A stretch of DNA of 64,000 bases from contig NZ_JBFAKK010000003.1 in assembly GCF_040655735.1 (NCBI RefSeq), positions 1 to 64,000 of the forward strand, written 5' to 3'. Positions 15,933 through 24,460 of the stretch are shown in pieces. The translations under genes were made by a program, and so were the position numbers. The stretch is from Phytomonospora sp040655735. GTDB taxonomy: Bacteria; Actinomycetota; Actinomycetes; Mycobacteriales; Micromonosporaceae. The notes below the pieces were generated by a model, which saw nothing but the letters and a program-made list of their open reading frames with translations, was not told the origin of the DNA and searched no databases. Each line of letters starts with the position of its first letter. Positions within the stretch are counted from its first letter, which is position 1.

Positions 15933-18341
15933 GTGAACAAGTCGCATCAGGCCGGTGCCGTCCTGCTCGGCGTGGCCCCCGAACAGGACTGGGCCCGTCA
16001 GGCGGCCGCGCTCGACGACCTGCTCGTCTCGGTCGTCGCCGAGCCATGGCCGCTGCCCGCCGGCCTCGTCGACGTCATGGTGCGCGGCGGCTCCGACCAG
16101 CTCATCGCCGCCCTCACCTGGCGCGCCCGGAACTCCGATGACGACGGTCTGCTGCGGCGGATAACCGAGTCGGCCCGGTTCGGGATGGGCGCGCTGTTCG
16201 CCCTTCCCCACGAACACAAGCGGATCGTGCTGTCCTCGCCTCCCGAGCGCGCCTGCTGGCACGGCCCCGACGGTCTCGTGGCCGGGTTGCTGGCGACGAC
16301 CTACCCCGAGGTGCTCCGGCAGGCCGTGGGCTGCCCCTTCCCCGAGGTCGTCCGCCACGCCCTCGCCACGGCCGCCAGCGTGCTGACCGAGGCCGAACGC
16401 CACCGCGCGCTGCTGTCGATCCAGCGGGCGGCGGGCGACGACGCCGTCCGCGCATGCTCGCGCGACGGACTGGTCCCGCCGGAACTCACCGAGGACCTCG
16501 ACGGCCTGGCCGCCCGGACCGAGCGGCACGAGGGCACGCACGGCCTCATCGCCGAACTGCGCGCCACCTCCGACCCCGCCGAGGCCGTCGCGCGCCGGGA
16601 CACCATCGACTGGCCGCTGCTCGTCGCCGCGCACGAGCGCCGGCCGGTCGGCGGGATCGCCATCGGTGTGCTCGCCGAACGACCCGACTGCCCCGACGAG
16701 GCCCTGCTCGCGCTGTACCGCACCGACTCGGCGGTCGTCGTGCAGAACGCGCGGCGGGTCACCACCGCCATGCTCGCCGTCCCCGCGTCCGCGCCGGCAC
16801 CCCACAACGCCGTCGTACGGCTGGTCGCCCGGCTCGTGGAAGACGGGCACGCCGAAACGGTCCTCGCCGAGGGACGGCCGGCTCTCGCGGTGCTGTCCGC
16901 CGTGCACGCCAGGCCGGTCGACTCGCCCGCGTGGGAACCGCTGGTGGCCGGCCTGCGCGAACTCGCCGAGACGCACCTGGGCGAGGACCCGCGCGCCTGG
17001 CGCGATCTGCGGACGCGGCTGCGCCGCTTCAACGGCACCGTCGCCGGTCTTTTCGGCGGCGCCCCGAACATCGCCGGCGCGGCGGCCGGCGGCTCCCGCA
17101 GCGGCCCCGGAGCCGACCGCAACGCCATCGCCGGGCTCCTCGGCGTCGTCGACACGCCCACGCAGATGAACGTCCTCCCCGAACTCGACGCGCCGACCAC
17201 GGCGGCGCTGCTCGGCGAGGGGCCCTACCGGGCCGACTGGATGGAGCACCTGACCGCCTACGGCACCGCCGCCCAGCGCGCGCTGCTGGCGGGCCGCCGG
17301 GAACTGTCCGCGGCGGACCTCGACCGCCTGCTCGAACTCGGCGAACCGCTCGTGGACGCCCGCGTGCACCGGCACCCGGCCGTCACCCCGCGGCAGCGCG
17401 AGCTGATCATCGGCCGCCGGCTCGATCCCGCCTTCCGTGCCGAACTGCTCGACCGGGGCGGGTTCTTGACCGCCCGCGACGCCGTCGCCTGCGCCGATCC
17501 CGAGGTCCAGCTGCGCATCCTGCGGCACACCCGTGTGAAGGGCGAGACGCCGCAACTGCGGCTGCTGCTGAACGTCTGGCGCCGCCGGGGCACCGACAAG
17601 ATGCTCGAACTCCACGACGAACTGCACCTGCGCAACACCGGCAGCGGCCACGAGCCCTTCGAGCAGGAGGTCGAGGCGACCTTGAAGGAGCTGCTGGCCA
17701 TCGGCGACGAGGCCGCCGCCGTCGACACCCTCACCGCCCGTCTCGCGCACGCGGAGAGCGCGCGGTGGCAGATCGAGGCACTGCGCGATCCGGCTGTCGA
17801 CCATGTCGCGCTCCTGGAGGAGTCGCACGACTGGCACTGGCCCGAGATCATCGCCGCCCACCGCGCCGAGCCCCTGCCCGACGAGGTCTTCGGCCGCCTC
17901 GGTCACGCCCACGGCCGCCCTCCGGAGTTCGCGGCCGAGGCCGAGCGCGTGCTCGTCGCCCACACCCGCACCGAGCGCGCGCTCATGGACGGCGCCGACA
18001 TCGCGGCGGTCCTCGCCGACAACCCCCTCGGCGAGCGCCGCGACCAGGTGGCCTGGGTCTCCCGCGCCTTCACGGCATCGCGGGTGACCGTCGGCGACCT
18101 GCTCGGCCACGCCACGCCGGCCTACGAGGCCCTGACGGTCGTCGCGCGGCTCATCGCCGGACTTCCGCCCGGTGCGGCGGCCGAACAGGCACGGGCGACA
18201 CTGTCGGACATGGTCCGCGACACGATCGGCACCGACCCGGAGGCGTGGGTGTTCGCCCTGCGGCTCCTCGGCGACTTCGGCGGGACCGTCGCCGAGCTGC
18301 TCACCACCGCCGCCGCGGTTGTCGGAGAGGATGACCGGTGA
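15933..18341 (+). CDS. Uncharacterised large repeat protein, paralog 3 of the MoxR-VWA cluster
   Basis: 802 residues and the most diverged of the three. It keeps IDWPLLVAAHERRP plus DCPDEALLAL (about 225-260), RLLELGEPLVDARV (about 465), DPEVQLRILRHTRVKGETPQ (about 521), a WQIEALR(x)nESHDWHWPEIIAAHRAEPL block (about 611-648) and RLLGDFGGTVAELL. It lacks the N-terminal segment that paralogs 1 and 2 share most clearly, and has a Gly-rich insert near 375-395. GTG start with GAGAGGA upstream. The stop overlaps the next start (GTGA), so it is translationally coupled to the VWA protein. Confidence 0.85.
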   Translation: MNKSHQAGAVLLGVAPEQDWARQAAALDDLLVSVVAEPWPLPAGLVDVMVRGGSDQLIAALTWRARNSDDDGLLRRITESARFGMGALFALPHEHKRIVLSSPPERACWHGPDGLVAGLLATTYPEVLRQAVGCPFPEVVRHALATAASVLTEAERHRALLSIQRAAGDDAVRACSRDGLVPPELTEDLDGLAARTERHEGTHGLIAELRATSDPAEAVARRDTIDWPLLVAAHERRPVGGIAIGVLAERPDCPDEALLALYRTDSAVVVQNARRVTTAMLAVPASAPAPHNAVVRLVARLVEDGHAETVLAEGRPALAVLSAVHARPVDSPAWEPLVAGLRELAETHLGEDPRAWRDLRTRLRRFNGTVAGLFGGAPNIAGAAAGGSRSGPGADRNAIAGLLGVVDTPTQMNVLPELDAPTTAALLGEGPYRADWMEHLTAYGTAAQRALLAGRRELSAADLDRLLELGEPLVDARVHRHPAVTPRQRELIIGRRLDPAFRAELLDRGGFLTARDAVACADPEVQLRILRHTRVKGETPQLRLLLNVWRRRGTDKMLELHDELHLRNTGSGHEPFEQEVEATLKELLAIGDEAAAVDTLTARLAHAESARWQIEALRDPAVDHVALLEESHDWHWPEIIAAHRAEPLPDEVFGRLGHAHGRPPEFAAEAERVLVAHTRTERALMDGADIAAVLADNPLGERRDQVAWVSRAFTASRVTVGDLLGHATPAYEALTVVARLIAGLPPGAAAEQARATLSDMVRDTIGTDPEAWVFALRLLGDFGGTVAELLTTAAAVVGEDDR

Positions 18342-19762
18342 CCGCCGAAGCGCACCGCCACCCAGGGTGCCGTGCCGTGGACCTGACCGACCGGCGCGCG
18401 CTGCTCGCGTACGAGCCGGCCGAGCCGGAGGTGATCGAGCGGGCCCGCGCGCTGAAGGAGTCGGCGCTGCTGGACCTCGGCATCGGTGAGAGCGTCGTGG
18501 CCTCCTGGCTGTACGCCAAGTGCCACCACCAGATCCCGACGACGGCGATCGCGACGGCGGCGGTCGTGGCGGGCGGAGACGGGGTGTGCACGCTGCTGTA
18601 CAACCCCGACTTCTTCTGCCGGCTCGACGTGGCCGGGGTGAAGTTCGTGCTGTTCCATGAGGCGCGCCACCTCGTGCACCGGCACCTCCACGTCGATGCC
18701 GAGCTGCGCGCCGACCCGGTCTTCACGCTCGCCGCCGAGGTGAGCATCAACCATGTCGCGATGCGCAGGCTCGGCCGCTCGGCGCTGCCCGCCGAGACGA
18801 TCGACGACGAGGGGACCACGCGCCCGACCGGCGTCGACCCCGCCGAGATCCACGCCGCCTACCACGCCGATCTCGTCGAACAGGGCCTCGCCCCACTGTC
18901 CTATGAGGACTTCGTGGACACCGATCTGACCGTCTACGCCGAACTCAAGCGCATGGCGCATCCGCCGGTCCCGACGATCCTGTGCATTCACGCCGACGAC
19001 CACGGCAGGGGCGTGCCCCTCGACGGCGAGACCGTCGGCCGCGTCGGGCGGGCCGTGCTGGAGGAGACGATGCGGCAGGCCCGGCGCGGCAACGGCACCG
19101 CCAAGGGGGAGCTGCTCGACATGGCCCGTCGCGGCGGTGAGGAGGGCGAGCTCGGCAAGATGTGGGGCGACCTCGGCATCGCGGCGCTGCGCGGTCAGAC
19201 GCCCAGGACGCGCCGGGTCGAGTGGTGGAAGCGCTGGCTGATCGACGTTCTCGCGTCGAAGCTGCGCGAGGGCGAGCGCCTCGTCTACCCGAAGAAGCTG
19301 GGCGCGGTGCTGCTGGCGCTGGGGCACGAGCCGATGCTGTCGCGGCGGGGGCGGGAGCGCACGAAGGTGGTGCTGGTCGCCTTCGACACGTCGGGATCGA
19401 TGTCCGACGATGTCGTGGAGTGGCTGACGACGCTGGTCGGGAGCACCGACGGGGTGGAGACGCACTGGCTGAGCTTCGACGGGATCGTGATGCCCTTCAA
19501 GCCGGGTGAGCGGGTGCTGGGCGGCGGGGGAACGAACTTCCAGAACGTCGTGGACTACGCCGAGGGCCGGCTGGAGGTCGACGGACGGCGTTTCGAGGAG
19601 AAGGCCGACGCGGTGATCATGGTGACCGACGGCTACGCGCCGGTCGTGTCGCCGGCGGAGCCGGGCAAGTGGATCTGGCTGATCACCGACGGCGGCGACG
19701 ACTGGCCGCAACGACAGGAGCCGCCGATGGCCTGCCATCGCGTCACCACGGGAGAACGATGA
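18338..19762 (+). CDS. DUF2201-type protein: HExxH metallopeptidase-like domain plus VWA domain
   Basis: 474 residues with two halves. The N-terminal half has FHEARH (H106, E107, H110), a zinc-protease-like HExxH followed by further His. This fits the putative metallopeptidase domain of the DUF2201 family. The C-terminal half is a von Willebrand A domain with the MIDAS motif DTSGSMS (about 350), a downstream Thr in GGGTNF (about 398) and VTDGY (about 428). VWA proteins next to MoxR ATPases, such as ViaA with RavA, act as partners of the ATPase. Both flanking overlaps are 4 bp (GTGA upstream, ATGA downstream), so the AAA protein is the likely partner. Whether the HExxH half cleaves protein is unknown. 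Confidence 0.88.
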   Translation: MTAEAHRHPGCRAVDLTDRRALLAYEPAEPEVIERARALKESALLDLGIGESVVASWLYAKCHHQIPTTAIATAAVVAGGDGVCTLLYNPDFFCRLDVAGVKFVLFHEARHLVHRHLHVDAELRADPVFTLAAEVSINHVAMRRLGRSALPAETIDDEGTTRPTGVDPAEIHAAYHADLVEQGLAPLSYEDFVDTDLTVYAELKRMAHPPVPTILCIHADDHGRGVPLDGETVGRVGRAVLEETMRQARRGNGTAKGELLDMARRGGEEGELGKMWGDLGIAALRGQTPRTRRVEWWKRWLIDVLASKLREGERLVYPKKLGAVLLALGHEPMLSRRGRERTKVVLVAFDTSGSMSDDVVEWLTTLVGSTDGVETHWLSFDGIVMPFKPGERVLGGGGTNFQNVVDYAEGRLEVDGRRFEEKADAVIMVTDGYAPVVSPAEPGKWIWLITDGGDDWPQRQEPPMACHRVTTGER

Positions 19763-21609
19763 CGGAACTGATGACCGGTGGACCGGGTCCGAACCGGACC
19801 GTCGGCGCGAAGGCGCCGAAGAAGGCCAAGCCGGAGCCCTCGGAGTTGGAGCGGTTCATCGAGGCGATGATCGCGATGGGCCAGACCGGGCAGGTGTTCG
19901 GCGAGCACGGGATCGGCAAGACGGCGACCTTCCTCTCCTACATACCGAAGCGTTTTCCGGGGACGGAGGTGGTGCTGGTCCCGGCGGCGAACCTGACGCC
20001 GGACGACCTGCTGGTCAACGCGCCGGTTCGCGACGGGCAGGGCGGGCTGGCGCTGCGGCAGCTGATCATGAAGCAGCTGAATCCGGGGCGGCCCTTCGTG
20101 CTGCTGCTGGACGATTCGCTGCAGGCCGGGGACACGATCCAGTCGCAGCTGATGCAGATCGCCTGCGACTGGACGCTCGGGGAGCACGATCTGCGTGAGC
20201 TGGGCTGTGTCGGGGTCTTCCTGACCGACAACGAGTCCTCGGCAGAGACCAGTGCCCGGCGCAGTGACCTGGCGGTCCTCGACCGGATGGTGACGGTGCG
20301 GATCACGGCGAACGACACGTCGTGGCGGCGGTTCCTCTCGGCGCGCTTTCCGCAGTGGGATCTGGCGCCGGTGTTTCGGGTGTGGTCGTCGCAGAGTCCC
20401 GAGATCCGGCAGCTGCTGTCGCCGCGGACGCTCCAGCACGTGCTGGACTGCGCGAGGGAGGGGTTCCCGCTGGAGTGGGGGCTGCCGCTGCTGAACGGTG
20501 CGCGGTTGAGTCTTTCCGACACGCGCGCGAACGGTGAGCCGCGGGATCTGACCGGCGAGATCCTGGGGCGGATCGCCTCGGCGCTGGGGGTCTCGCCGCC
20601 GGACATGGTCGCCGACCCGGTGCGGCGGATCCTGCGGGCCGCGATCCGCAACCGGTGGGCGGTGCTGCTCCAGGGGCCGCCGGGGTGCGGGAAGACGGCG
20701 GTGACGCGGCAGGTCGTGCGTGAGGAGACCGGTCGCGACGCGGTGTACTTCTCGCTGCCGGTGACCAATGTGGAGGACCTGTGCGTGCCCGTGCCGACGC
20801 CGGACGGGAGCCTCGAAGCGCTGCTGACGCGCAGTCTGCTGGGTCCGGAGCCGAAGGTGCTGGTCTGGGACGAGTACAACAGGCCCAAGGACAAGGCGGC
20901 CTTCGCCAAGCTGATGGAGGTCACGCAGGAGTGGACGCTGGCGGGCCGGCCGATCCGGAACCTGAAGGCGCAGATCGCTTTGCAGAACCCGCCGTACCAC
21001 CTGGGCCGCAAGTTGATGGTGTCGAGCAACAACGTGGCGCAGGCGAGCCGTTTCACGGTGAGTTTCGAGGTGTCGCCCGACGACATCCCGGCCAACCAGT
21101 GGCTGATCGACACCTACGGCGACACCGCCGAGGTCGTGCTGGAGTGGTGGAAGAACGACATCGACGACGAGGGCCGCGAGTGGGTGACCAAGCGGACGAT
21201 GGAGCGGCTGATCAAGCTGCACCGGCATGAGCAGCCGCTGCGGACGGGCCTGATCTACCTCGGCGACGGTGACTACGCGCCGGTCTCGCTCTCGGGCCTG
21301 GAGGCGCGTCTGGCCGACCGGCGCCCGATCGGCCTGCGCGAGCTGGCGTCCGATGTGGACGGCTGGGAGGCGCGGCTGCTGGCCGCCGCCGGCGCCAACG
21401 ACGAGGGCACCGACGACACCGACCTGGTGCACCAGGTGTTCGCCAACGCCGAGGTCTCGCAGCTGCGCGACAACATGGCGGTGGTCGCGCGGCTGCTGCG
21501 GCACCTTCCGCCGAAGCTGCGCGCGACGTACCTGGTCGGGCAGACGCCGGAGAAGCAGCGGGTGTGGGTGGAGGCGGTCGCGGAGATGGCGCGGTTGCGC
21601 AAGGGTTGA
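19759..21609 (+). CDS. Tandem-AAA MoxR-like ATPase
   Basis: 616 residues from the ATG at 19759 (MTELMTGG), with GGGAGAACG upstream and a 4-bp overlap with the VWA gene. Two P-loop modules: Walker A GEHGIGKT (48-55) with Walker B-like LLLDD (about 115), and Walker A GPPGCGKT (about 306-313) with Walker B VLVWDEYNR (about 367-375). The second module also has the arrangement VSSNN (sensor 1-like) expected of MoxR AAA proteins. The first module's Walker B ends DD rather than DE, so it may be regulatory. MoxR ATPases usually work as hexameric chaperones on a VWA partner. A hairpin follows the stop. Confidence 0.88.
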   Translation: MTELMTGGPGPNRTVGAKAPKKAKPEPSELERFIEAMIAMGQTGQVFGEHGIGKTATFLSYIPKRFPGTEVVLVPAANLTPDDLLVNAPVRDGQGGLALRQLIMKQLNPGRPFVLLLDDSLQAGDTIQSQLMQIACDWTLGEHDLRELGCVGVFLTDNESSAETSARRSDLAVLDRMVTVRITANDTSWRRFLSARFPQWDLAPVFRVWSSQSPEIRQLLSPRTLQHVLDCAREGFPLEWGLPLLNGARLSLSDTRANGEPRDLTGEILGRIASALGVSPPDMVADPVRRILRAAIRNRWAVLLQGPPGCGKTAVTRQVVREETGRDAVYFSLPVTNVEDLCVPVPTPDGSLEALLTRSLLGPEPKVLVWDEYNRPKDKAAFAKLMEVTQEWTLAGRPIRNLKAQIALQNPPYHLGRKLMVSSNNVAQASRFTVSFEVSPDDIPANQWLIDTYGDTAEVVLEWWKNDIDDEGREWVTKRTMERLIKLHRHEQPLRTGLIYLGDGDYAPVSLSGLEARLADRRPIGLRELASDVDGWEARLLAAAGANDEGTDDTDLVHQVFANAEVSQLRDNMAVVARLLRHLPPKLRATYLVGQTPEKQRVWVEAVAEMARLRKG

Positions 21610-21614
21610 GGGTG

Positions 21615-21633
21615 GGGCCGGTTCTGCCGGCCC
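21615..21633 (+). terminator. Hairpin after the AAA gene
   Basis: GGGCCGG-TTCTG-CCGGCCC, 7-bp stem, 5 nt after the stop. It lies between convergent genes and marks the end of the island. Confidence 0.55.
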
Positions 21634-21712
21634 GGCCGTCGGCGGGTATTCCCGTGATCGCTCATCGGCATCGCCGGTGGCGGCCGCCGTCGGTGCCGCG
21701 ACTCCCGTGCCC

Positions 21713-22807
21713 CTACTTCCAGACCCGCCCGCGCAGCACGATCCGCTTGGGGTCGCGCAGGACCCGCAGGTCCTGGCGCGGGTCGGCGTCGTAGGCGACC
21801 AGGTCGGCGAGGCCCCGTTCGGTGAGGGAGGCGAAGCCGAGCCATTCGCGGCCGCGCCAGCTCGCCGCGGCGATGACCTCGTCGGCGGGGATCCCGGCGA
21901 GCTCGTTGAGCAGGATCATCTCCTCGGCGGCGAGGCCGTGGTCGATGCCGCCGCCGGCGTCGGTGCCGACGTAGATCGGCACGCCCGCCTCGTGGGCGGC
22001 GCGCACGACCTCGGGGAACCCGGTCTTGAGGCGGCGCATGTGGTCGGCGTACACCGGGAACTTCGGGTGGGCGTGCGCAGCGATGTCGTCGAAGGTGGCG
22101 ATGTTGATCATCGTGGGGACCAGCGCGGTCCCGCGCCGGGCCATCTCGTCGATCAGTCCGGCCGACAGTCCCGTGCCGTGCTCGACGGAGTCGACGCCCG
22201 CCCGCACCACCGCGGCGACCGCCTCCTCCCCGAAGGTGTGCACGGCGACCTTGGCGCCCGCCTCGTGGGCGGCGTCGATGGCGGCGGCCAGCACCGATGC
22301 GTCGTAGGTGGGACCGAGATCGCCTTCGGCGCGGTCGATCCAGTCGCCGACCAGCTTGATCCACCCATTGCCGAGCTTCGCCTGCTCGGCGGCGCGGGCC
22401 GGCAGCTCCTCCGCGGTGCACTCGATCGCCACACCGCGCAGATACCGCTTCGCCGGGGCGAGATGCCGCCCGGCGCGGACCAGGCGCGGCAGCTCGGGGT
22501 CGTCGTCGAGTTCGGGATAGGGGAACGGCGAACCGGCGTCGCGGATGGCGAGCACACCGGCGTCGCGGTCCACGGCACCGAAGGCGCGCGCCTCGTCGAG
22601 AGAGGTCACCGGCGCCGAGCCGCGCTTGATGCCGATGTGGCAGTGCGCGTCGACGAGACCGGGCAGTACGTAACCGCCGTCGACGATCGTGCGCGCCCCC
22701 GCGATCGGCTCGAAGGTGACCGTGTCCCCGTACAGGTAGAGGTCGGTCACCTCGTCGCCGGGCAGCAGGACGGCGCGGACGTGCAGCGGCTCCAGCTCGC
22801 CGGGCAC
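21713..22807 (-). CDS. Amidohydrolase family protein
   Basis: Metal-dependent hydrolase of the imidazolonepropionase-like amidohydrolase group, 364 residues from a GTG 5 bp after the ffh stop. A later GTG (VRAVLLPGDEV) is an alternative start. Metal-site motifs in order: DAHCHIG (HxH), IKLVGD (possible carboxylated Lys), VAVHTFGEEAV, VEHGTG and VGTDAGG. The substrate is unknown; relatives act on cyclic amides or dipeptides. A ffh-amidohydrolase pair recurs in actinobacteria. Confidence 0.88.
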   Translation of the reverse strand: MPGELEPLHVRAVLLPGDEVTDLYLYGDTVTFEPIAGARTIVDGGYVLPGLVDAHCHIGIKRGSAPVTSLDEARAFGAVDRDAGVLAIRDAGSPFPYPELDDDPELPRLVRAGRHLAPAKRYLRGVAIECTAEELPARAAEQAKLGNGWIKLVGDWIDRAEGDLGPTYDASVLAAAIDAAHEAGAKVAVHTFGEEAVAAVVRAGVDSVEHGTGLSAGLIDEMARRGTALVPTMINIATFDDIAAHAHPKFPVYADHMRRLKTGFPEVVRAAHEAGVPIYVGTDAGGGIDHGLAAEEMILLNELAGIPADEVIAAASWRGREWLGFASLTERGLADLVAYDADPRQDLRVLRDPKRIVLRGRVWK

Positions 22808-22812
22808 CGCGG

Positions 22813-24342
22813 CTAATCCTTCTTCTTGCCCAGCTTGCCGAAGTCGATGCTGGGCATCTGGAAGTCGGCGGGCAGACCCGAGGGGTCGGCGTCGACGCCG
22901 GGCGGCAGCTGCGGCTTCGGACCGAACATGCCGCCGGCGATCCCGCCGGAGCGGACATTGCGCTTCTTGACCTTGCCGTTCTTGCCCTTGCGCTTGATGG
23001 TCGGCGACTTGGTCGCCTTCCGCCCGCCGGGCATGCCCATCATGCCGCCCATCTGCTTCATCATCTTCTGCGCGTCGAAGAAGCGGTTGATGAGCTGGTT
23101 GACGTCGTTGACGGTGGTGCCCGAGCCGTTGGCGATGCGGATGCGCCGCGAGCCCTTGATGACCTTGGCGTCCTCGCGCTCGCCGGGCGTCATGGAGCGG
23201 ATGATCGCGGTGACCTTGTCGAGGTGCTTGTCGTCGAGGTCGGCGATCTGGTCCTTCATCTGCCCCATGCCGGGCATCATGCCCAGGATGTTGGCGATCG
23301 GGCCCATCTTGCGCACGGCCAGGAGCTGCTCGAGGAAGTCGTTGAGGGTGAACGACTCCCCGCCGAGCATCTTGGCGGTCATCCGCTCCTTCTGCTCCTC
23401 CTCGAAGACCGTCTCGGCCTGCTCGATGAGGGTCAGCATGTCGCCCATGCCGAGGATGCGCGAGGCCATCCGGTCGGGGTGGAAGACGTCGAAGTCGGTG
23501 AGCTTCTCGCCGGTGGAGGCGAACATGATCGGCTGGCCGGTGACCTCGCGGACCGACAGTGCGGCACCGCCGCGGGCGTCGCCGTCGAGCTTGGAGAGGA
23601 CCACACCGGTGATGCCGACGCCGTCGCGGAAGGCCTGAGCGGTGGTCACCGCGTCCTGACCGATCATCGCGTCGATGACGAACAGGACCTCGTCGGGCTT
23701 GGTCACGTCGCGGATCGCGGCGGCCTGGGCCATCATCTCGGCGTCGACGCCGAGGCGGCCGGCGGTGTCGACGATCACGATGTCGCGGGCGTGACGGGTG
23801 GCGTGCGCGAGGGACTCCTTCGCCACCGACACCGGGTCGCCCACGCCGCTGCCGGGCTGCGGCGCGTAGACCTCGACACCGGCCCGTTCGCCGAGCACCT
23901 TCAGCTGCTCGACGGCGTTGGGACGCTGGAGGTCGGCGGCGACCAGGAGCGGCTCGTGGCCCTGCCCCTTCAGCCACAGCGCGAGCTTGCCCGCGAGGGT
24001 CGTCTTACCGGCACCCTGGAGGCCGGCGAGCATGATCACCGTCGGGGGCTGCTTGGCGAAGGTCAGGCGGCGCGACTCGCCGCCGAGGATCGCGATGAGC
24101 TCCTCGTTGACGATCTTGATGACCTGCTGGGCAGGGTTGAGGGCCTTGGACACCTCGGCGCCGCGGCAGCGCTCCTTGACGTGACCGATGAAGGTCCGTA
24201 CGACGGGCAGCGCGACGTCGGCCTCAAGCAGCGCGAGCCGAATCTCGCGCGCGGTGGCGTCGATGTCGGCGTCGGTGAGACGCCCCTTGCCGCGCAGCTG
24301 GTTGAAAATACCGGACAGGCGCTCGGAAAGAGTGTCGAACAC
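22813..24342 (-). CDS. ffh: Signal recognition particle protein Ffh
   Basis: SRP54 GTPase that binds signal sequences and 4.5S RNA. 509 residues from GTG, with GAGGA upstream. NG domain: GLQGAGKTT, DLQRPNAV, DTAGRLGV, SKLDGDARGG. The Met-rich M domain covers about 300-440 with GSGTTVNDVNQLI and KMMKQMGGMMGM. A basic linker and a Pro-rich tail follow. Its receptor FtsY is about 4 kb away on the same strand. Confidence 0.97.
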   Translation of the reverse strand: MFDTLSERLSGIFNQLRGKGRLTDADIDATAREIRLALLEADVALPVVRTFIGHVKERCRGAEVSKALNPAQQVIKIVNEELIAILGGESRRLTFAKQPPTVIMLAGLQGAGKTTLAGKLALWLKGQGHEPLLVAADLQRPNAVEQLKVLGERAGVEVYAPQPGSGVGDPVSVAKESLAHATRHARDIVIVDTAGRLGVDAEMMAQAAAIRDVTKPDEVLFVIDAMIGQDAVTTAQAFRDGVGITGVVLSKLDGDARGGAALSVREVTGQPIMFASTGEKLTDFDVFHPDRMASRILGMGDMLTLIEQAETVFEEEQKERMTAKMLGGESFTLNDFLEQLLAVRKMGPIANILGMMPGMGQMKDQIADLDDKHLDKVTAIIRSMTPGEREDAKVIKGSRRIRIANGSGTTVNDVNQLINRFFDAQKMMKQMGGMMGMPGGRKATKSPTIKRKGKNGKVKKRNVRSGGIAGGMFGPKPQLPPGVDADPSGLPADFQMPSIDFGKLGKKKD

Positions 24343-24415
24343 TGGTGGTCGTCCTCGCTGTCAACTCATAGCAGGTCCAGTCGAGCCTATCCGGCTTGCG
24401 CCGGGCATGGCACAT

Positions 24416-24441
24416 GGCCCGCGACTACCCCGTCGCGGGCC
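24416..24441 (-). terminator. Hairpin after amtB
   Basis: GGCCCGCGAC / GTCGCGGGCC, perfect 10-bp stem around TACCCC, 20 nt beyond the amtB stop. The stem is symmetrical, so it also works in the other direction. Confidence 0.7.
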
Positions 24442-24460
24442 GTGTGCCGAGCGCCGCCTT

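Noticed and set aside
21713..23977. A 754-codon frame joining the amidohydrolase to an upstream segment
   Set aside because: The upstream part is the shadow of ffh in another frame; not a fusion.
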